NCBI RefSeq assembly: GCF_026210795.1
Contig: NC_089440.1
Coordinates: 2,108,001 to 2,172,000, forward strand
Length of the DNA stretch: 64,000 nucleotides
Source of the DNA: Rhizophagus irregularis
Taxonomy: Eukaryota; Glomeromycota; Glomeromycetes; Glomerales; Glomeraceae
Reading direction: 5' to 3'
Under the pieces are notes generated by a model that searched no databases, was not told the DNA's origin, and was given only the letters and a program-made list of their open reading frames with translations. Shown here in pieces: positions 10,399 through 21,618 of this stretch (its first letter is position 1; each line of letters begins with the position of its first letter). The position numbers were made by a program, and so were the translations under genes.

Positions 10399-11136
10399 TC
10401 AGATTCGCTCTTGCTCCTCTCCGACAGCTTCGTATCCTGTCAGTATCTGCGTAGCCTCCGGTTCAGATGAATTCTTTCCCTTTTGGGAATTTTTGGCTGA
10501 TGTTTTCACATCAGGTTTTGCCTTTGTTGATTGGTTCGCGACTTGTTTATCATCTGTAATACGCGCCTTTTGTTTATCTTTCTTCCAGGAATTTTCGGGT
10601 ATCACAGTTTGATCAACAGGGGTCATTACTATATCAGGCATTGATGGAAGCTTGATAGGTACTGGATTTGGTGGTTTTTGGAATCCTTGGCATATTAGAT
10701 CATCTACATCTTGATCAAGAAATGGAGACGCATCCATTAGGTAATCATCAGTATCCTGAGATTCCCTATCTTCGTCATCATCATCATCACCAGTATCGCC
10801 AAATTTGCAATAGAATTGGGTAGAAAAATTATCCCAAGACTTGGACGCAGCATATAGCGCTATAGAAAATATTAGCGAAAGGGTGGTGGGTTGTATATTC
10901 GTAGCTTGAGCTTGTGTAGTGAAGTTTGCAGGGTTGGCTGAGTCGCCAAACCTTTCTATCAGTATCTGGGCTTTATCCTTAGGTACTGAGGGGTTCTTTT
11001 CAAATAAGTCCTTGAGGAAACCGTCCTGTACAAAAGAACTTAAGTGATATGTAACGGTATTAAAATATTGTTCGTTAAACAAGGAAACGAAGTCTAAAGC
11101 TTCTTCGTTTGGTGTTCGGCTCTTATCCATAGACAT
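10399..11136 (-). CDS. NL-5 ORF1 protein, 245 aa
   Basis: This uninterrupted ORF starts MSMDKSRTPNEEALDFVS, immediately downstream of the conserved AT-rich leader. Residues 10-110 are a predicted helical region with signatures FVQDGFLKDLFEKNP, DKAQILIERFGDSANP, NIQPTTLSLIFSIALYAASK and SWDNFSTQFY. Residues 113-150 are acidic (poly-Asp, DDYLMDAS). Residues 160-180 carry the LPSMPDIVMTPVDQTVIPEN motif, and residues 185-235 are basic. It ends at EEQERI-TGA, but the same frame stays open beyond that codon as DIIVYDIPYTW. By context it is the ORF1/Gag-like protein of a non-LTR element. No catalytic domain is present. Alternatively the TGA is simply an inherited mutation. Confidence 0.75.
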   Translation of the reverse strand: MSMDKSRTPNEEALDFVSLFNEQYFNTVTYHLSSFVQDGFLKDLFEKNPSVPKDKAQILIERFGDSANPANFTTQAQATNIQPTTLSLIFSIALYAASKSWDNFSTQFYCKFGDTGDDDDDEDRESQDTDDYLMDASPFLDQDVDDLICQGFQKPPNPVPIKLPSMPDIVMTPVDQTVIPENSWKKDKQKARITDDKQVANQSTKAKPDVKTSAKNSQKGKNSSEPEATQILTGYEAVGEEQERI

Positions 11137-11797
11137 TTTTATATTTATGTAATAAAATTTAATAAAAGGGATTATTTTTTAAAAAAAATTATTACGCAGA
11201 AATTTTCGTAAAAAATGTATTCGGAAAAGAGTTTTTTAAAAAATATTGGTTACTACAAACATGTGTTACATGTGCGCGTAATTGATTTCTCCCTATTTTA
11301 CCCTTATCATGTGATTTGCGTTATTGTTTATTGTATAGTTGGGGACACAACAAATCATCAAGTTGTTGGGAAAAAACTCTTTCCCGAATACATTTTTTAC
11401 GAAAATTTCTGCGTAATAATTTTTTTTAAAAAATAATCCCCTTTATTAAATTTTATTACATAAATATAAAAATGTCTATGGATAAGAGCCGAACACCAAA
11501 CGAAGAAGCTTTAGACTTCGTTTCTATGTTTAACGAAATTTATTTTCAAACTTTTACACACAACTTAAGTTCTTTTGTTACAGACGGTTTTCTTAAGGAC
11601 TTATTTGAAAAAACCCTTCAGTACCTAAGGATAAAGCCCAGATACTGATAGAAAGGTTTGGCGAGACAGCCAACCCTGCGAACTTCTCTACACAAGCTCA
11701 AGCTACGAATATACAACCCACCACCCTTTCGCTAATATTTTCTATAGCGCTATATGCTGCGTCCAAGTCTTGGGATAATTTTTCTACCCGATTCTAT

Positions 11798-12208
11798 ATG
11801 CGTTTTGGCGATACGGGTGTTGATGATGATGACGATGACGATGGTTCTCAGAATACTGATGATTATCTAATGGATGAGTCATTTCCGCTTGAGCCCGATG
11901 AAGATGAATTATTACGCCGAGGATTTCAAATGCCACCAAAACCAGTACCTATCAAGCTTCCATCAATGCCTGATATAGTAATGACCCCTGTTGATCAAAC
12001 TGTGATACCCGAAAATTCCCGGAAGAAAGATAAACAAAAGGCGCGTGTTACAGATGATAAACAAGTCGCGAACCAATCAACAAAGGCAAAACCTGATGTG
12101 AAAACATCAGCCCAAAATTCCCAAAAGGGAAAGAAATCATCCGAACCGGAAGCAACACAGATACTGACTGGATACGAAGCTGTCGGAGAGGAGCAAGAGC
12201 GAATCTGA
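11798..12208 (+). pseudogene. NL-6 ORF1, C-terminal half
   Basis: This is an open reading from the acidic linker (poly-Asp, DDYLMDES) through LPSMPDIVMTPVDQTVIPEN and a basic stretch to EEQERI-TGA. The N-terminal part at 11473-11620 is in another frame because of a deletion in the homopolymer encoding EKNPS. The conserved N-terminal signatures can still be read on either side of that frameshift. Confidence 0.75.
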
Positions 12209-12495
12209 GACATTATAGTTTACGATATCCCGTATACCTGGAACCTGCAGAAAATAATAGCAGAGTTAAAATTTTGGGGGAACGCTATTAAATATTCTGT
12301 TAAACGGCAACATAAGTATCAGACTCTTCGAGTCAAAATAGCACTTTCCTCATTTGCCCTTTCCCAGTTTAATAAATATTGGACGACAGACCTGGGAGGT
12401 ATACCCGTTAGATGGTTCCCTGCGAGTTGGACTTTACGAGAAAGAAAACAACGTGAAAAGTTCCAAGCCGTTATTCATGACATTCTTCGGAGGAT

Positions 12496-12975
12496 ATGAC
12501 GATGGCTACCTTGTGGATGGACCGTAAACCATGTGAATTTTTAATGAAGTGCGGTGCCAGCTCATTTAAAATTATTCAAACAAGCAAAGGAAGGAGGAAA
12601 CTTGTGGCCTATTTCGAGAATTGGACCACACTAAGGGCCTTAGATACACCACAGTTTTTCGTACCTGACGGTAAGGAGTTGAAATGGTGTCGACACTCCA
12701 TCCCCACCTTGAAGAAAGCACAAAACAAACCGAAGGCTAAAAATACACCGAATCTGAAAATATCAGGTAAGTCTGATAAGAATTTGGAAAGTAATCAGCC
12801 TAAGAAGAAGGATAAACCTACATCCTCGAAGAAAGTCCCAAAAAATAATAACCAGGAGGAGAAACACCCGAAGAATCAGAAGAAGGCAAAGAATACCTCG
12901 AAGAAAAAGGGTGGTAATAAAGATAACAAGGCGGTTTTAGCAGAGATTTTAACTTTATTACAGAAACTAGTTTAG
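12496..12975 (+). CDS. NL-6 C-terminal ORF, 159 aa, lysine-rich
   Basis: The organisation is the same as the 160-aa ORF of NL-4: MTMATLWMDRKPCEFLMKCG, SSFKIIQTSKGRRKLVAYF and ELKWCRHSIP, then a basic low-complexity tail and the terminal AVLAEILTLLQKLV helix. One codon is missing in the FENWETT segment. The arginine after KELKWC is retained, in contrast to NL-1 and NL-5, where it is TGA. The role is inferred as the RNA-binding tail of the NL ORF1 protein. Confidence 0.65.
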   Translation: MTMATLWMDRKPCEFLMKCGASSFKIIQTSKGRRKLVAYFENWTTLRALDTPQFFVPDGKELKWCRHSIPTLKKAQNKPKAKNTPNLKISGKSDKNLESNQPKKKDKPTSSKKVPKNNNQEEKHPKNQKKAKNTSKKKGGNKDNKAVLAEILTLLQKLV

Positions 12976-13330
12976 CCTACGCTTTTATTAGCGGTTTTAC
13001 GAATTTCAGAATTGTATTATTTTTTAGGATAGAATAGATTTATGTTTAGCACCACAACTTCTTGGAAAGGGGACTTGTCCTCTCCACTTTTTTCCCCCTC
13101 CTTATTTTTACCCAGTGTGTTTGCCTGGACCTTTTACCGGACGTGGTAGTGGTACAGGTCTTTTTTTTCAAGTAGCTCGGGTTGGCTTCTGGCTTCTCCA
13201 GAAATCGATGGTAGGCTCAAGTCGGGTTGTATTACTTAGGTTTTATTACTTAGGAATCATGCTCTTGCTGTATAGCCCCTACCGGCTTCACATAAAATAA
13301 ATAAATAAATAAATAAATCATCAAGTTGTT

Positions 13331-13859
13331 TCAAATTGAGATTTTAAAAAATCACGTGATATATATAACATTAATTTGTGATTGGTTAAAAATCAAACTA
13401 TATCGGGAAATATTTTACTTTATTAATCATCAATATTTTCAAAAATAAAATCTGGAACAAATCTTTCACAGCTTTTTTTCTTTTTTTAGCTATTTTTTGA
13501 CAGTGTTGTGCTTGTCTCTTTAATCGTACTATGGAAAAAAATTCTATGATCTGCATTACCTTTCAGCCAGTCATAGTTCTGGCCTAAATTATAGAATTTT
13601 GTCAAATTCTGGCCAGAATTAGATGTTTCAAATCCTACCGTTTATTAAGAAAATACCAAACTTTACAGGCTAATAACTTTTGATCTAGATCACCAATTAG
13701 GATAATCTCAACGTCATTTTGTAGTTTAAATTAGTAACAATTAAACTATGTTGAGTTATTTTAAATATATGCATCCAAAATATTTTTATTAAATTTCTAA
13801 TTTGGACAATTTTATTTGATGAATTGTTGTGTCCCAAACCGTAGTATTGTTCGCAATTG
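13331..13859. other. AT-rich intergenic stretch without a recognised gene
   Basis: No convincing ORF or element end was found. Short inverted pieces such as TCTGGCC...GGCCAGAA (13575-13610) and a TTTTGATCTAGATCACC segment suggest old repeat DNA, but I cannot assign it. Confidence 0.5.
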
Positions 13860-13875
13860 ATTTTTCCCACTCAGC

Positions 13876-14160
13876 ATTATTTTTAGGATAGAATATGTTT
13901 ATGTGTCGCACCACAATTTCTTGGAAAGAGAACTTGTCCTCTCCACTTTTTTTTTTTCCCTCTCCTTTTTTACCCAGTGTGTTCGCCTGGACTGTTATTG
14001 GACGTGGTAGTAGTGCAGGTCCTTTTCTTTTTTTTCAAGAAGTTCGGGTTGGCTTCCAGCTTCTCTGGTTGTCGATGGTAAATTTCGTTTAGGTTGTACT
14101 TTATAGTCATGCCTTTGTATATTTCTCTGCTGGCTTCACATAAAATAAATAAATAAATAA
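13876..14160 (+). mobile_element. NL-7: 5'-truncated NL copy (285 bp) with perfect 16-bp TSD
   Basis: Only the last 285 bp of the 3' UTR and the (AAAT)n tail are present. They are flanked by ATTTTTCCCACTCAGC at 13860-13875 and 14161-14176. A 5'-truncated copy with an A-rich simple tail and a long variable TSD is the hallmark of target-primed reverse transcription. It is the clearest evidence here that NL elements are non-LTR retrotransposons. Confidence 0.92.
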
Positions 14161-16493
14161 ATTTTTCCCACTCAGCCTCTTGGCAGGTCTATTATTGCTA
14201 GTTTCTTGTAAGTTTGATAGGACTTTTGAAGGGAAGAGTGTCATGTTTGATAGACGTCTGAATTTTCTTTACGTTCCTAACCTACATTAATAAGAAAAGA
14301 CTTAGGTAAAGGAGTATCAAATGCGTTTGATATTTGATAAACTTAGAAATTTCTACCTTATGCCGCTTATAGAGTCTGAATATCAAGTCCAGTCATCATC
14401 CTGAACTATAAACATGGTAGTTATAGACGATATGAATGAAAATACAGTGGCTCTCAAAAGTAACGCACCATGCAAATGGTTGATTATTAATCACATGTAG
14501 TGGTATTAAATTAAAGCCAATCAAAATAAAATTAAAAATGTAAATCATTTATCATATGATTATCAAAATATGGTAAAAATTTAATGTAAATTGATTGGTT
14601 AATTTTTTAGTATGATACATTTTGTCAAAAAAAGGTGGTGTGTTACTTTTGCAGTTTTTTGTATTTTTAATAAATTAATAATTTTATAAAAATTAACAAT
14701 ATGCTTTATTATAAATTTAATGATAAATTAAATATTAAATAGCCTAAATTATTAAATAAACTTAAAAAAAACCAATAATTTTAATAATTTAGAATTAATT
14801 TTATATAAATAATATATTTATAATTATATATTAAATTATACATAAATTTTTAAAATTAATAATAATAATATTATAAAATATTTTTTTAAAAAAAAATTTT
14901 GACAAAATTATTGGAATCTCCTTAGTTAGAGGATTTTTTTAAACTAAATTTCACTATGATCGGGTTGGTAAATCGGCGCCAATTAATTGTCAAAGTTTGT
15001 GTAATGATCATCATTTTATATAGTTTCTTATATATTCAATAATGTTTTATTTATAACTTCGCATTCAGTGATCACAGAAAGATGAAACACAGCTCATCGG
15101 ATTCTTCTCATCGAGACGAATCTAATGGTAGTAAAATCGCATTCATAGGTGCAATACATAAGGAATTGTGACTAAACATGTCAAAAAATTTTTTATAACT
15201 CATGTTTTGCATAGACATTTTTGACGTCACTTTCTTATGTATTGCATCAGGATCCCGAGCAATATATGTATAGGTAACAATATCGTTTGCTTAGTCACAT
15301 GCTATTTTAGCCACAGTTAGAGGTTAAATTTGCGTAAAATTAATGATATTTTTTGCCAATGTCATATTTTTCATTTGCTTATTTTCACAGAATTTTTGAA
15401 AAGTCATATATTATAATTGCTTATTTATTGAGTAAATTTAGTATTATTTAATAATGCATTGTATAACATTTAACTATATAAGCGATGGTATTATGCTAAT
15501 ATGCAAAAGTTAATAGGAGATGAAAAAAATTACTAAGACGGATATTTTAGCTAAAATGATATTACTATTGAAAAAAGTGAAATTGTAAATCATAAATGCG
15601 AGAAAATTTGATCAAATAATTTTTGTAAAATATAATATTATAAAGTCATATGGTTAGATTGCTTATTTTTGGGCAATTTGTGAAGTCACATGTTGAGTTT
15701 GCTTATTTATCTTAATAAAAACCTTGCGTAGAGCTATTATAAAAATTTTGACCTTTTTTGATACCTATATATATATTGCTCGGGGTCCTATCACATCTAG
15801 GCATATGATTTTACCACCATTAGATTCGTTACAATGAGAGGATTCTAATGAGCTATGTTTCATCTCTCTGTGATTACTGGATGCAAAGTTAGACATTAAA
15901 ATGTCTATGCAAAACATGAGTTATAAAAAATTTTTTGACATGTTTAGTCACAATTCCTTATGTATTGCATCTATGAATGCGATTTTACTACCATTAGATT
16001 CGTCTCGACGAGAGGAATCCGATGAGCTGTGTTTCATCTTTCTGTGATCACTGGATGCAAAGTTATTAAATAAAACATTATTGAATATATAAGAAACTAT
16101 ATAAATGATGATCATTACACAAACTTTGACAATTAATTGGCGCCGATTTACCAACCCGATCATAGTGAAATTTAGTTTAAAAAAATCCTCTAACTAAGGA
16201 GATTCCAATAATTTTGTCAAAAATTTTTTTTAAAAAAATATTTTATAATATTATTATTATTAATTTTAAAAATTTATGTATATTTTAATATATAATTATA
16301 AATATATTATTTATGTAAAATTAATTCTAAATTATTAAAATTATTGGTTTTTTTTAAGTTTATTTAATAATTTAGGCTATTTAATATTTAATTTACCATT
16401 AAATTTATAATAAAGCATATTGTTAATTTTTATAAAATCATTAATTTATTAAAAATACAAAAAACTGCAAAAGTAACGCACCACCTTTTTTTG

Positions 16494-19400
16494 GGGTGTG
16501 ACGGAAACATGTACTGTATGGATTCCTATGTATGTATGTATGGTGGTCAATGTATGGTATACGGTGTACTTTTCATACATACATACTTTTTTATTAAATT
16601 ATATAATTAGAGAAAACGTATGTATGTATGAAAATAAAATTTCACGTGACTATACATTGAATTCGGAAATTTTTATAAAAAAAAATCCCTACTGACTACT
16701 TCACGTTTTTGATTTTTTTTTAAAAAAAATTTTTTTTCATGTATTAGAACTGTAAACGCAATTTATATTTTCTTTATTATGATTTATAAACGTATTATTA
16801 TAAATTTAACAAAAAAATCTAAATATATTTTTTTTTAACGTTTTTGTTGATTTTCTATTTCTAATGCTTCGGCTTTAGCTTCCATCATTCGTGCTTCAGC
16901 CTCAGCTACTCGTGCTTTAATTTCACGCTCCCTTAATATAATTTCCTTCTCTTTAAGTTCTAACTCGAGATTTTTTTTATGAATCTCTTTAGAAAATGTT
17001 TCTTCTTCATTGTCTGATAAAATATTTTCAGCTCTTTCATGATTTTCCTTTGATCTAATAGGTGTTCTACTATTAGAAGGTGATAATTTTCTTTTTTTTG
17101 ATGACTTGGGTAATTTATCATTAAGAGATACTTTATTCTTTTGAATACGAGATGCTATATATTATAAAAAAATTTTAAAAATTTTTATAAATAAATAAAT
17201 TAATTGATAAATAATGTTTTTACTTACTTTTGCGTACAATTGAATTTTGTAATCTCTTAACATCACTTTTGTCTCTATGAGTGTAAGGTACTCCATTTTT
17301 GTCATGAACTTCAATCGTTGTATAACACCTTGCATCGTACCTTTTTCCTCTTTAAATTATTTATAATTAATACATAATATTCATAATATTAAATGTAATT
17401 TGGTAATTAAAAAAACTTAAACTAACTTTAAAATGGCTGATAATAACTTCAATTGCTTTCCTTCTCTGTTAGCCATGGAATGGGCCGCTTCAGCATTATT
17501 AGTATCTGATCCACTTTTATTCCAAATCTCATGATCAACATTTGAAACGTATTTATTTAAGGAAGATAAAACATATGATTGTCGATAATAATTCAACCAT
17601 TCTATAAGAAAAAACATTTTTAAAAATTTATATTAATTCTTTTAAACTTCTAAAATAAATAAATAATATACCTTTTATTCCTTCATCATTTGTATCTTCT
17701 ATTTGTTGCAGAAGATCATGAACTTGTTCTTTACTAGTTGCATTAGGAATTTGTCGTATTAAATTTTTCGTGCTTATAGTAAATGTTTTATGAAATAAAT
17801 TTCTAAAAAAAAAATAAATTAATTAAATTAAAAGTAAAAGAGATAACTATTCAATAAATTTATAAATACCTTTCAAAGTGTACAAGGCATGTTTTCAAAA
17901 TAAATGTCAAGTGTGTTTCCCAACTTTTTTCGTGATCCAAATCATGTAATGCTAATCCTAACCCCTTAGCCTGTGCAGCGTCCAGATCAGCCAGAATACA
18001 TCCAATACCACTTCCATGAATATGTTGAAATTGAATAGATTGACCACTTACTTCACGAATTATTTGGAATAAAGATGAGAATAACCTATGATACCCTTCA
18101 GCAGTAAAAACATTAGTAAATATACGACAAAATGACAATACTTAAAAAAAAAACTATGGTTAGTAACATCATTAATGTATATCATTTATAATACATGATG
18201 GGATTAATTTAAATAAAAATTTCACTTACTCAGGTGATGTTTGGAATCATACGTGTTAATTTCAAATTCATTTATCTCTCCTTTTACTCGTTTAAAGCTG
18301 ACATCAATTTGAAAATAATCAAGTGTAATTAATTTTTTAGCTTGATTATCAAGCATACAAGTAATAATTACTTGGCCATTATTTGAATAAAGATCTAAAA
18401 ATAATAGTTATTATTAATGAGTAATTTAAATAAAATGCATAATAAAATTTTAAAAAATTTACCAATTTTGCGAACATAATTTATTAAATCTGATTTGGGA
18501 TTTAATATATCATGATAAATTCCTATAACTCCTTGTCCAAAAGGATGCAAGGTCTTGTATGCTTTTCCTACTAAGTATCGTAATTTGTCTATATTATTGA
18601 GAGAGACATGAACTTCTGCCAATGTTTCTTTATTAAAATAAGCACTGAGTAGATTTCCTATTAGTTTAATATATCAAAACTAAATTAATTATTAATTGAT
18701 GATGATAAATAATAATCTTATTAATATTTTATACCTGACAATATTGATCTTGAAGTAACATTATCATCTTGTTGAATAGCTTGGGTAATTAAAGATTCTA
18801 AGTTATTCTTAATTCCAGAAGGAATCCTCTCAGGTGCTGGGGGTGGATGATTATGTGTTCCTACACATACAAGTGCTACAAAAGGACATTTGACAATATC
18901 ATAAGGAATAAATTTGATAAAGCGCACTTGACAAGGTTTGTCAATTATTTCTCCACGGACAATAGTTCCATTATGTGTATGTGGCATATCTTAAAATAAA
19001 AGAGATTTAGTTATGATTTAAAATAAATTTAATAGTATAATTAAATTTAAATAATTACCACATTTTTTACGTTTACAACTTTTAGAAAGTATCATACTAC
19101 ACTTTACTGTATCTTGTACCTAAATAATTGAATAATTTTTAAATTTTAAAAATAGAAAGATATAAAATAAATGGCTATCTGCAATTGCTTATAATTTCCA
19201 ATTTGACAAAAAAAATAATAATGAGAAATAAATAATACTTACAGATGCAGAACCTGTGAATAGACTTTGAAGTAATGAAATATCAACTTCATCTTGTTTT
19301 ATTTTGATATATCGATGCCACTTATCACCTTGTTTGTATTTGTTGCAACCGATAAAATATGATACAATATTTGTTTGATAATTAGTTATTCTTCCAATAT

Positions 19401-21618
19401 GAGGTCCTCCATTGCATGGGATATTGTCTTTTTTGAAATTACAAGGAGTATCTTTTGCTGCCAAAAATAAACTAGTAAAAATTTGGATTAGTAATTAAAA
19501 TAAGTTTTATACATTTGAAATTAACAATAATTAGTAAACTTACGTATATGTCTTAGCTTCTTTAGTATTATTATTATTTTGTTGTGTATAATGTTGAAAA
19601 ATTTCAGAATCAAAATCAACACTACAGTGTTCTTGATTAACAAGTTCAGGATCAGTGAACTGACAAAACTTTATTCCTTGGCATTTTCTTTGATTTTTTT
19701 TAACGGGTATTCCTCCAAAAAAAGGGCATTCTTGAATATTTGTGGTACCGCCTGAACCATTTGTTGAATATTGAATCTACATTGTAATAAAAAGTATTTA
19801 TAGTTAAAGATCTATAGCTTGTTGTTAAATTAAAGGTAAATAATATATACTTACATGAAAACGCGTCTGTATGATTTTTCCATCCAGTTACATTGTAAAC
19901 GGTTGCAACTCCTTCTGAAGATGTATCTGGATATTCTATAGGAACAGTTGTATATATAACTTTGGGAACTCGCAGTTGAGAAGTAAAGAAAGCTAATGTT
20001 TCTTCGCTTTCTAATTCGTTTTCGCTATCACTATTATTCTCTCTCTATTTTTGTTTATTAGCTTTTAATAATTTTCTCTTTAATAAAATAATATAATTTG
20101 AATAACATTTACTTACCATTTTAATTAAGTCTTTCTCATTATAATCATCTATATCCGAAAGTTCAATAATCGAAGACATTATGAAGCTTGCGATTAATCG
20201 AAGATTGATTATGTTTTAAAAAGTGTATTCTGAAAAAAACGCGTTACAAAATTTTTTAAAAAAATGAATGTTACATGTTGTATGTACTAGTTCTATGAAT
20301 TTAACTTAAAAAGCTAAATCATGGTTTAAAAAGATAAAAAAGGAATAAAAATTAGTTTTATTAATCGTTTTAACGTGAAAAAAACCCAATTATAGTTAAA
20401 TAAAAAAATTCTCAATTAAAAAAATATACCATCAAAGTGCCTAATTACTATTTGAGATTCTGAAGATTCAATTAACTCCCATCCCTAACAGATTGGACCA
20501 CCCATTTGCAGGAAATTTTCATTTAAATTGTTAACTTGCGGGAAATTTTTCAATTATCTACATAAATTACTATTTGATTAGATAGTTAATAAATCAGCAA
20601 ACAAATACTTTCACACCCCCAAAAATATTTTTTCCTGAAACAGACATTTTCCGTAAGTAAATTATTTACTAACCTTTTTCCCAGATCAAATTAAGTGCGA
20701 AAAATGTCAAAAATATTGGAAATTCATTTATTTATATTAGATCGATACAATAAAATCTGATCTCGTAACACATCAATGACGTCTTATCAATTAATGTAAC
20801 TAAATTTAATATATTACTATATATATACAAGAATATATCGAAAAAAAAATTTTATTTAATACGCCAACAATCTAATACAATAAAGGTAAATGAAATATTA
20901 ATAATATTAATGACATCACTAAAAGAAATGATAACTTCTACATGTGCCTTGAAATCTCTTATAAAAAGAATCTTTTCTCTTCAATTACCATTAAAGAGGA
21001 ATACATGCAATTCCTTAAAAATCCATAATGTTGCTGGAAGAAAAAACAACTTCTTACACTAAAAGTTACCCGAAAATTCTTTAAAACATTTGTTTCAAAT
21101 TCCCAACAAATGACTTAAAATCGGAAAAACAGGAAAAAAGGCATTAATGTTTTTTCATAATGCCGTTAACCACTTTATACCAACCCAAAGATGCTTACCT
21201 TAATAGTTCCGTTCCAAAGGAAACTCTGAACCCTAAAAAAATAAGGTGCTAGTCTTTTCAAAATGTCATTAACATCGCGTCATTACAACTACACATTTAT
21301 TAAGAAGAAATAAAAAAAATGGGTTAATATCGTTTTTAAAAGTAAATTTAAATAAAACTCTTACCACTTACCAGAAATCTGTTAAAAAAATAAAAAAATA
21401 AACATAGTTTCGTTTCAAAAAATTTGAGAAAAAAAAGAGCCAAGTCACAATCATGTGAAAAAAATGTTGTTTATACAATCATACGGTCATACTTTATTTT
21501 CTGGTTCGAGATAAATATACATGTACGAAATCATTACCATACATAGCATACATGTAACAGTTTGTAACACCATACATACATACATCGGTTTCCATACAAT
21601 ACTTGTTTTTTATATAAT
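16494..21618 (-). mobile_element. DDE transposon with TGTATG-rich TIRs and 10-bp TSD, inserted in the foldback arm
   Basis: The target CCTTTTTTTG is present at 16484-16493 and 21619-21628. The uninterrupted foldback left arm contains it once, at about 14633-14642 in inverse, so the insertion is directly demonstrated. Imperfect TIRs share GTAYTGTATGG and ATGTATGTATGTATGGTG just inside each end, while the outermost 15 bp match poorly. The 9-10 bp TSD fits Mutator-like elements. It encodes one spliced minus-strand transposase. The stretch 20180-21560 upstream of the gene has no ORF. Confidence 0.85.
16835..20179 (-). CDS. Intact-looking spliced DDE transposase with zinc-finger N-terminus and coiled-coil tail
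   Basis: The gene starts MSSIIELSDIDDYNEKDL at 20179 and is readable through roughly ten exons with GT-AG introns to a stop at 16835-16837. In order: an acidic N-terminus; a Cys/His region (KCQGIKFCQF, PCNFKKDNIPCNGGPHIG, GCNKYKQGDKWHRY); a second Cys/His region ending VGTHNHPPPAPERIP, like FLYWCH/GCM-type fingers; the DDE-like core with a first D in DYFQIDVSFKR, a second in ILADLDAAQAKG, a CLVHFER linker, and an E in NNAEAAHSMANREG; then a basic segment and a charged coiled coil (ELELKEKEIILREREIKA). I saw no stop or frameshift. It is MULE-like by motif spacing and TSD, but the superfamily is an inference. Confidence 0.75.

Larger units (their letters stand above)
9304..11254 (-). mobile_element. 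NL-5: full-length NL element with the best-preserved ORF1
   Basis: The 5' leader lies at 11137-11236, ORF1 at 10399-11136, the core at 10114-10398, the C-terminal ORF at 9913-10113 and the tail at 9565-9912. A 3' UTR and (AAAT)n tail reach 9304. About 18 extra bases lie between the 5' end and the duplication at 11255. It is only about 110 bp from NL-6, which points the other way, making a large inverted pair. Confidence 0.9.
5425..11268 (-). repeat. Tandem trio of NL insertions separated by one 14-bp target duplication
   Basis: The sequence ACAAACATGTGTTA (one base variant at the left end) occurs at 5425-5437, 7341-7354, 9290-9303 and 11255-11268. These are exactly the junctions before, between and after NL-3, NL-4 and NL-5, which all point left. 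The empty site would read ...TCAT-ACAAACATGTGTTA-CATGTGCG. NL-3 is a different subfamily from NL-4 and NL-5, so simple tandem duplication of one copy does not explain the array. Confidence 0.85.
11368..13314 (+). mobile_element. NL-6: full-length NL element with 16-bp TSD
   Basis: It is flanked by AAATCATCAAGTTGTT at 11352-11367 and 13315-13330. It starts with GGG plus the leader AAAAAACTCTTTCCCGAATA. ORF1 begins at 11473 and is frameshifted near 11612, then open again to the conserved TGA at 12206-12208. The core is open from 12209 to about 12485. The C-terminal ORF is at 12496-12975, and the element ends with a 3' UTR and (AAAT)n tail. A small insertion (CTTC) before 12496 breaks the core frame. 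Confidence 0.92.

Noticed and set aside
5425-13330. LTR retrotransposon with long repeats
   Set aside because: The copies end in simple A-rich tails, are flanked by 14-17 bp TSDs and lack direct terminal repeats, polymerase and protease domains.
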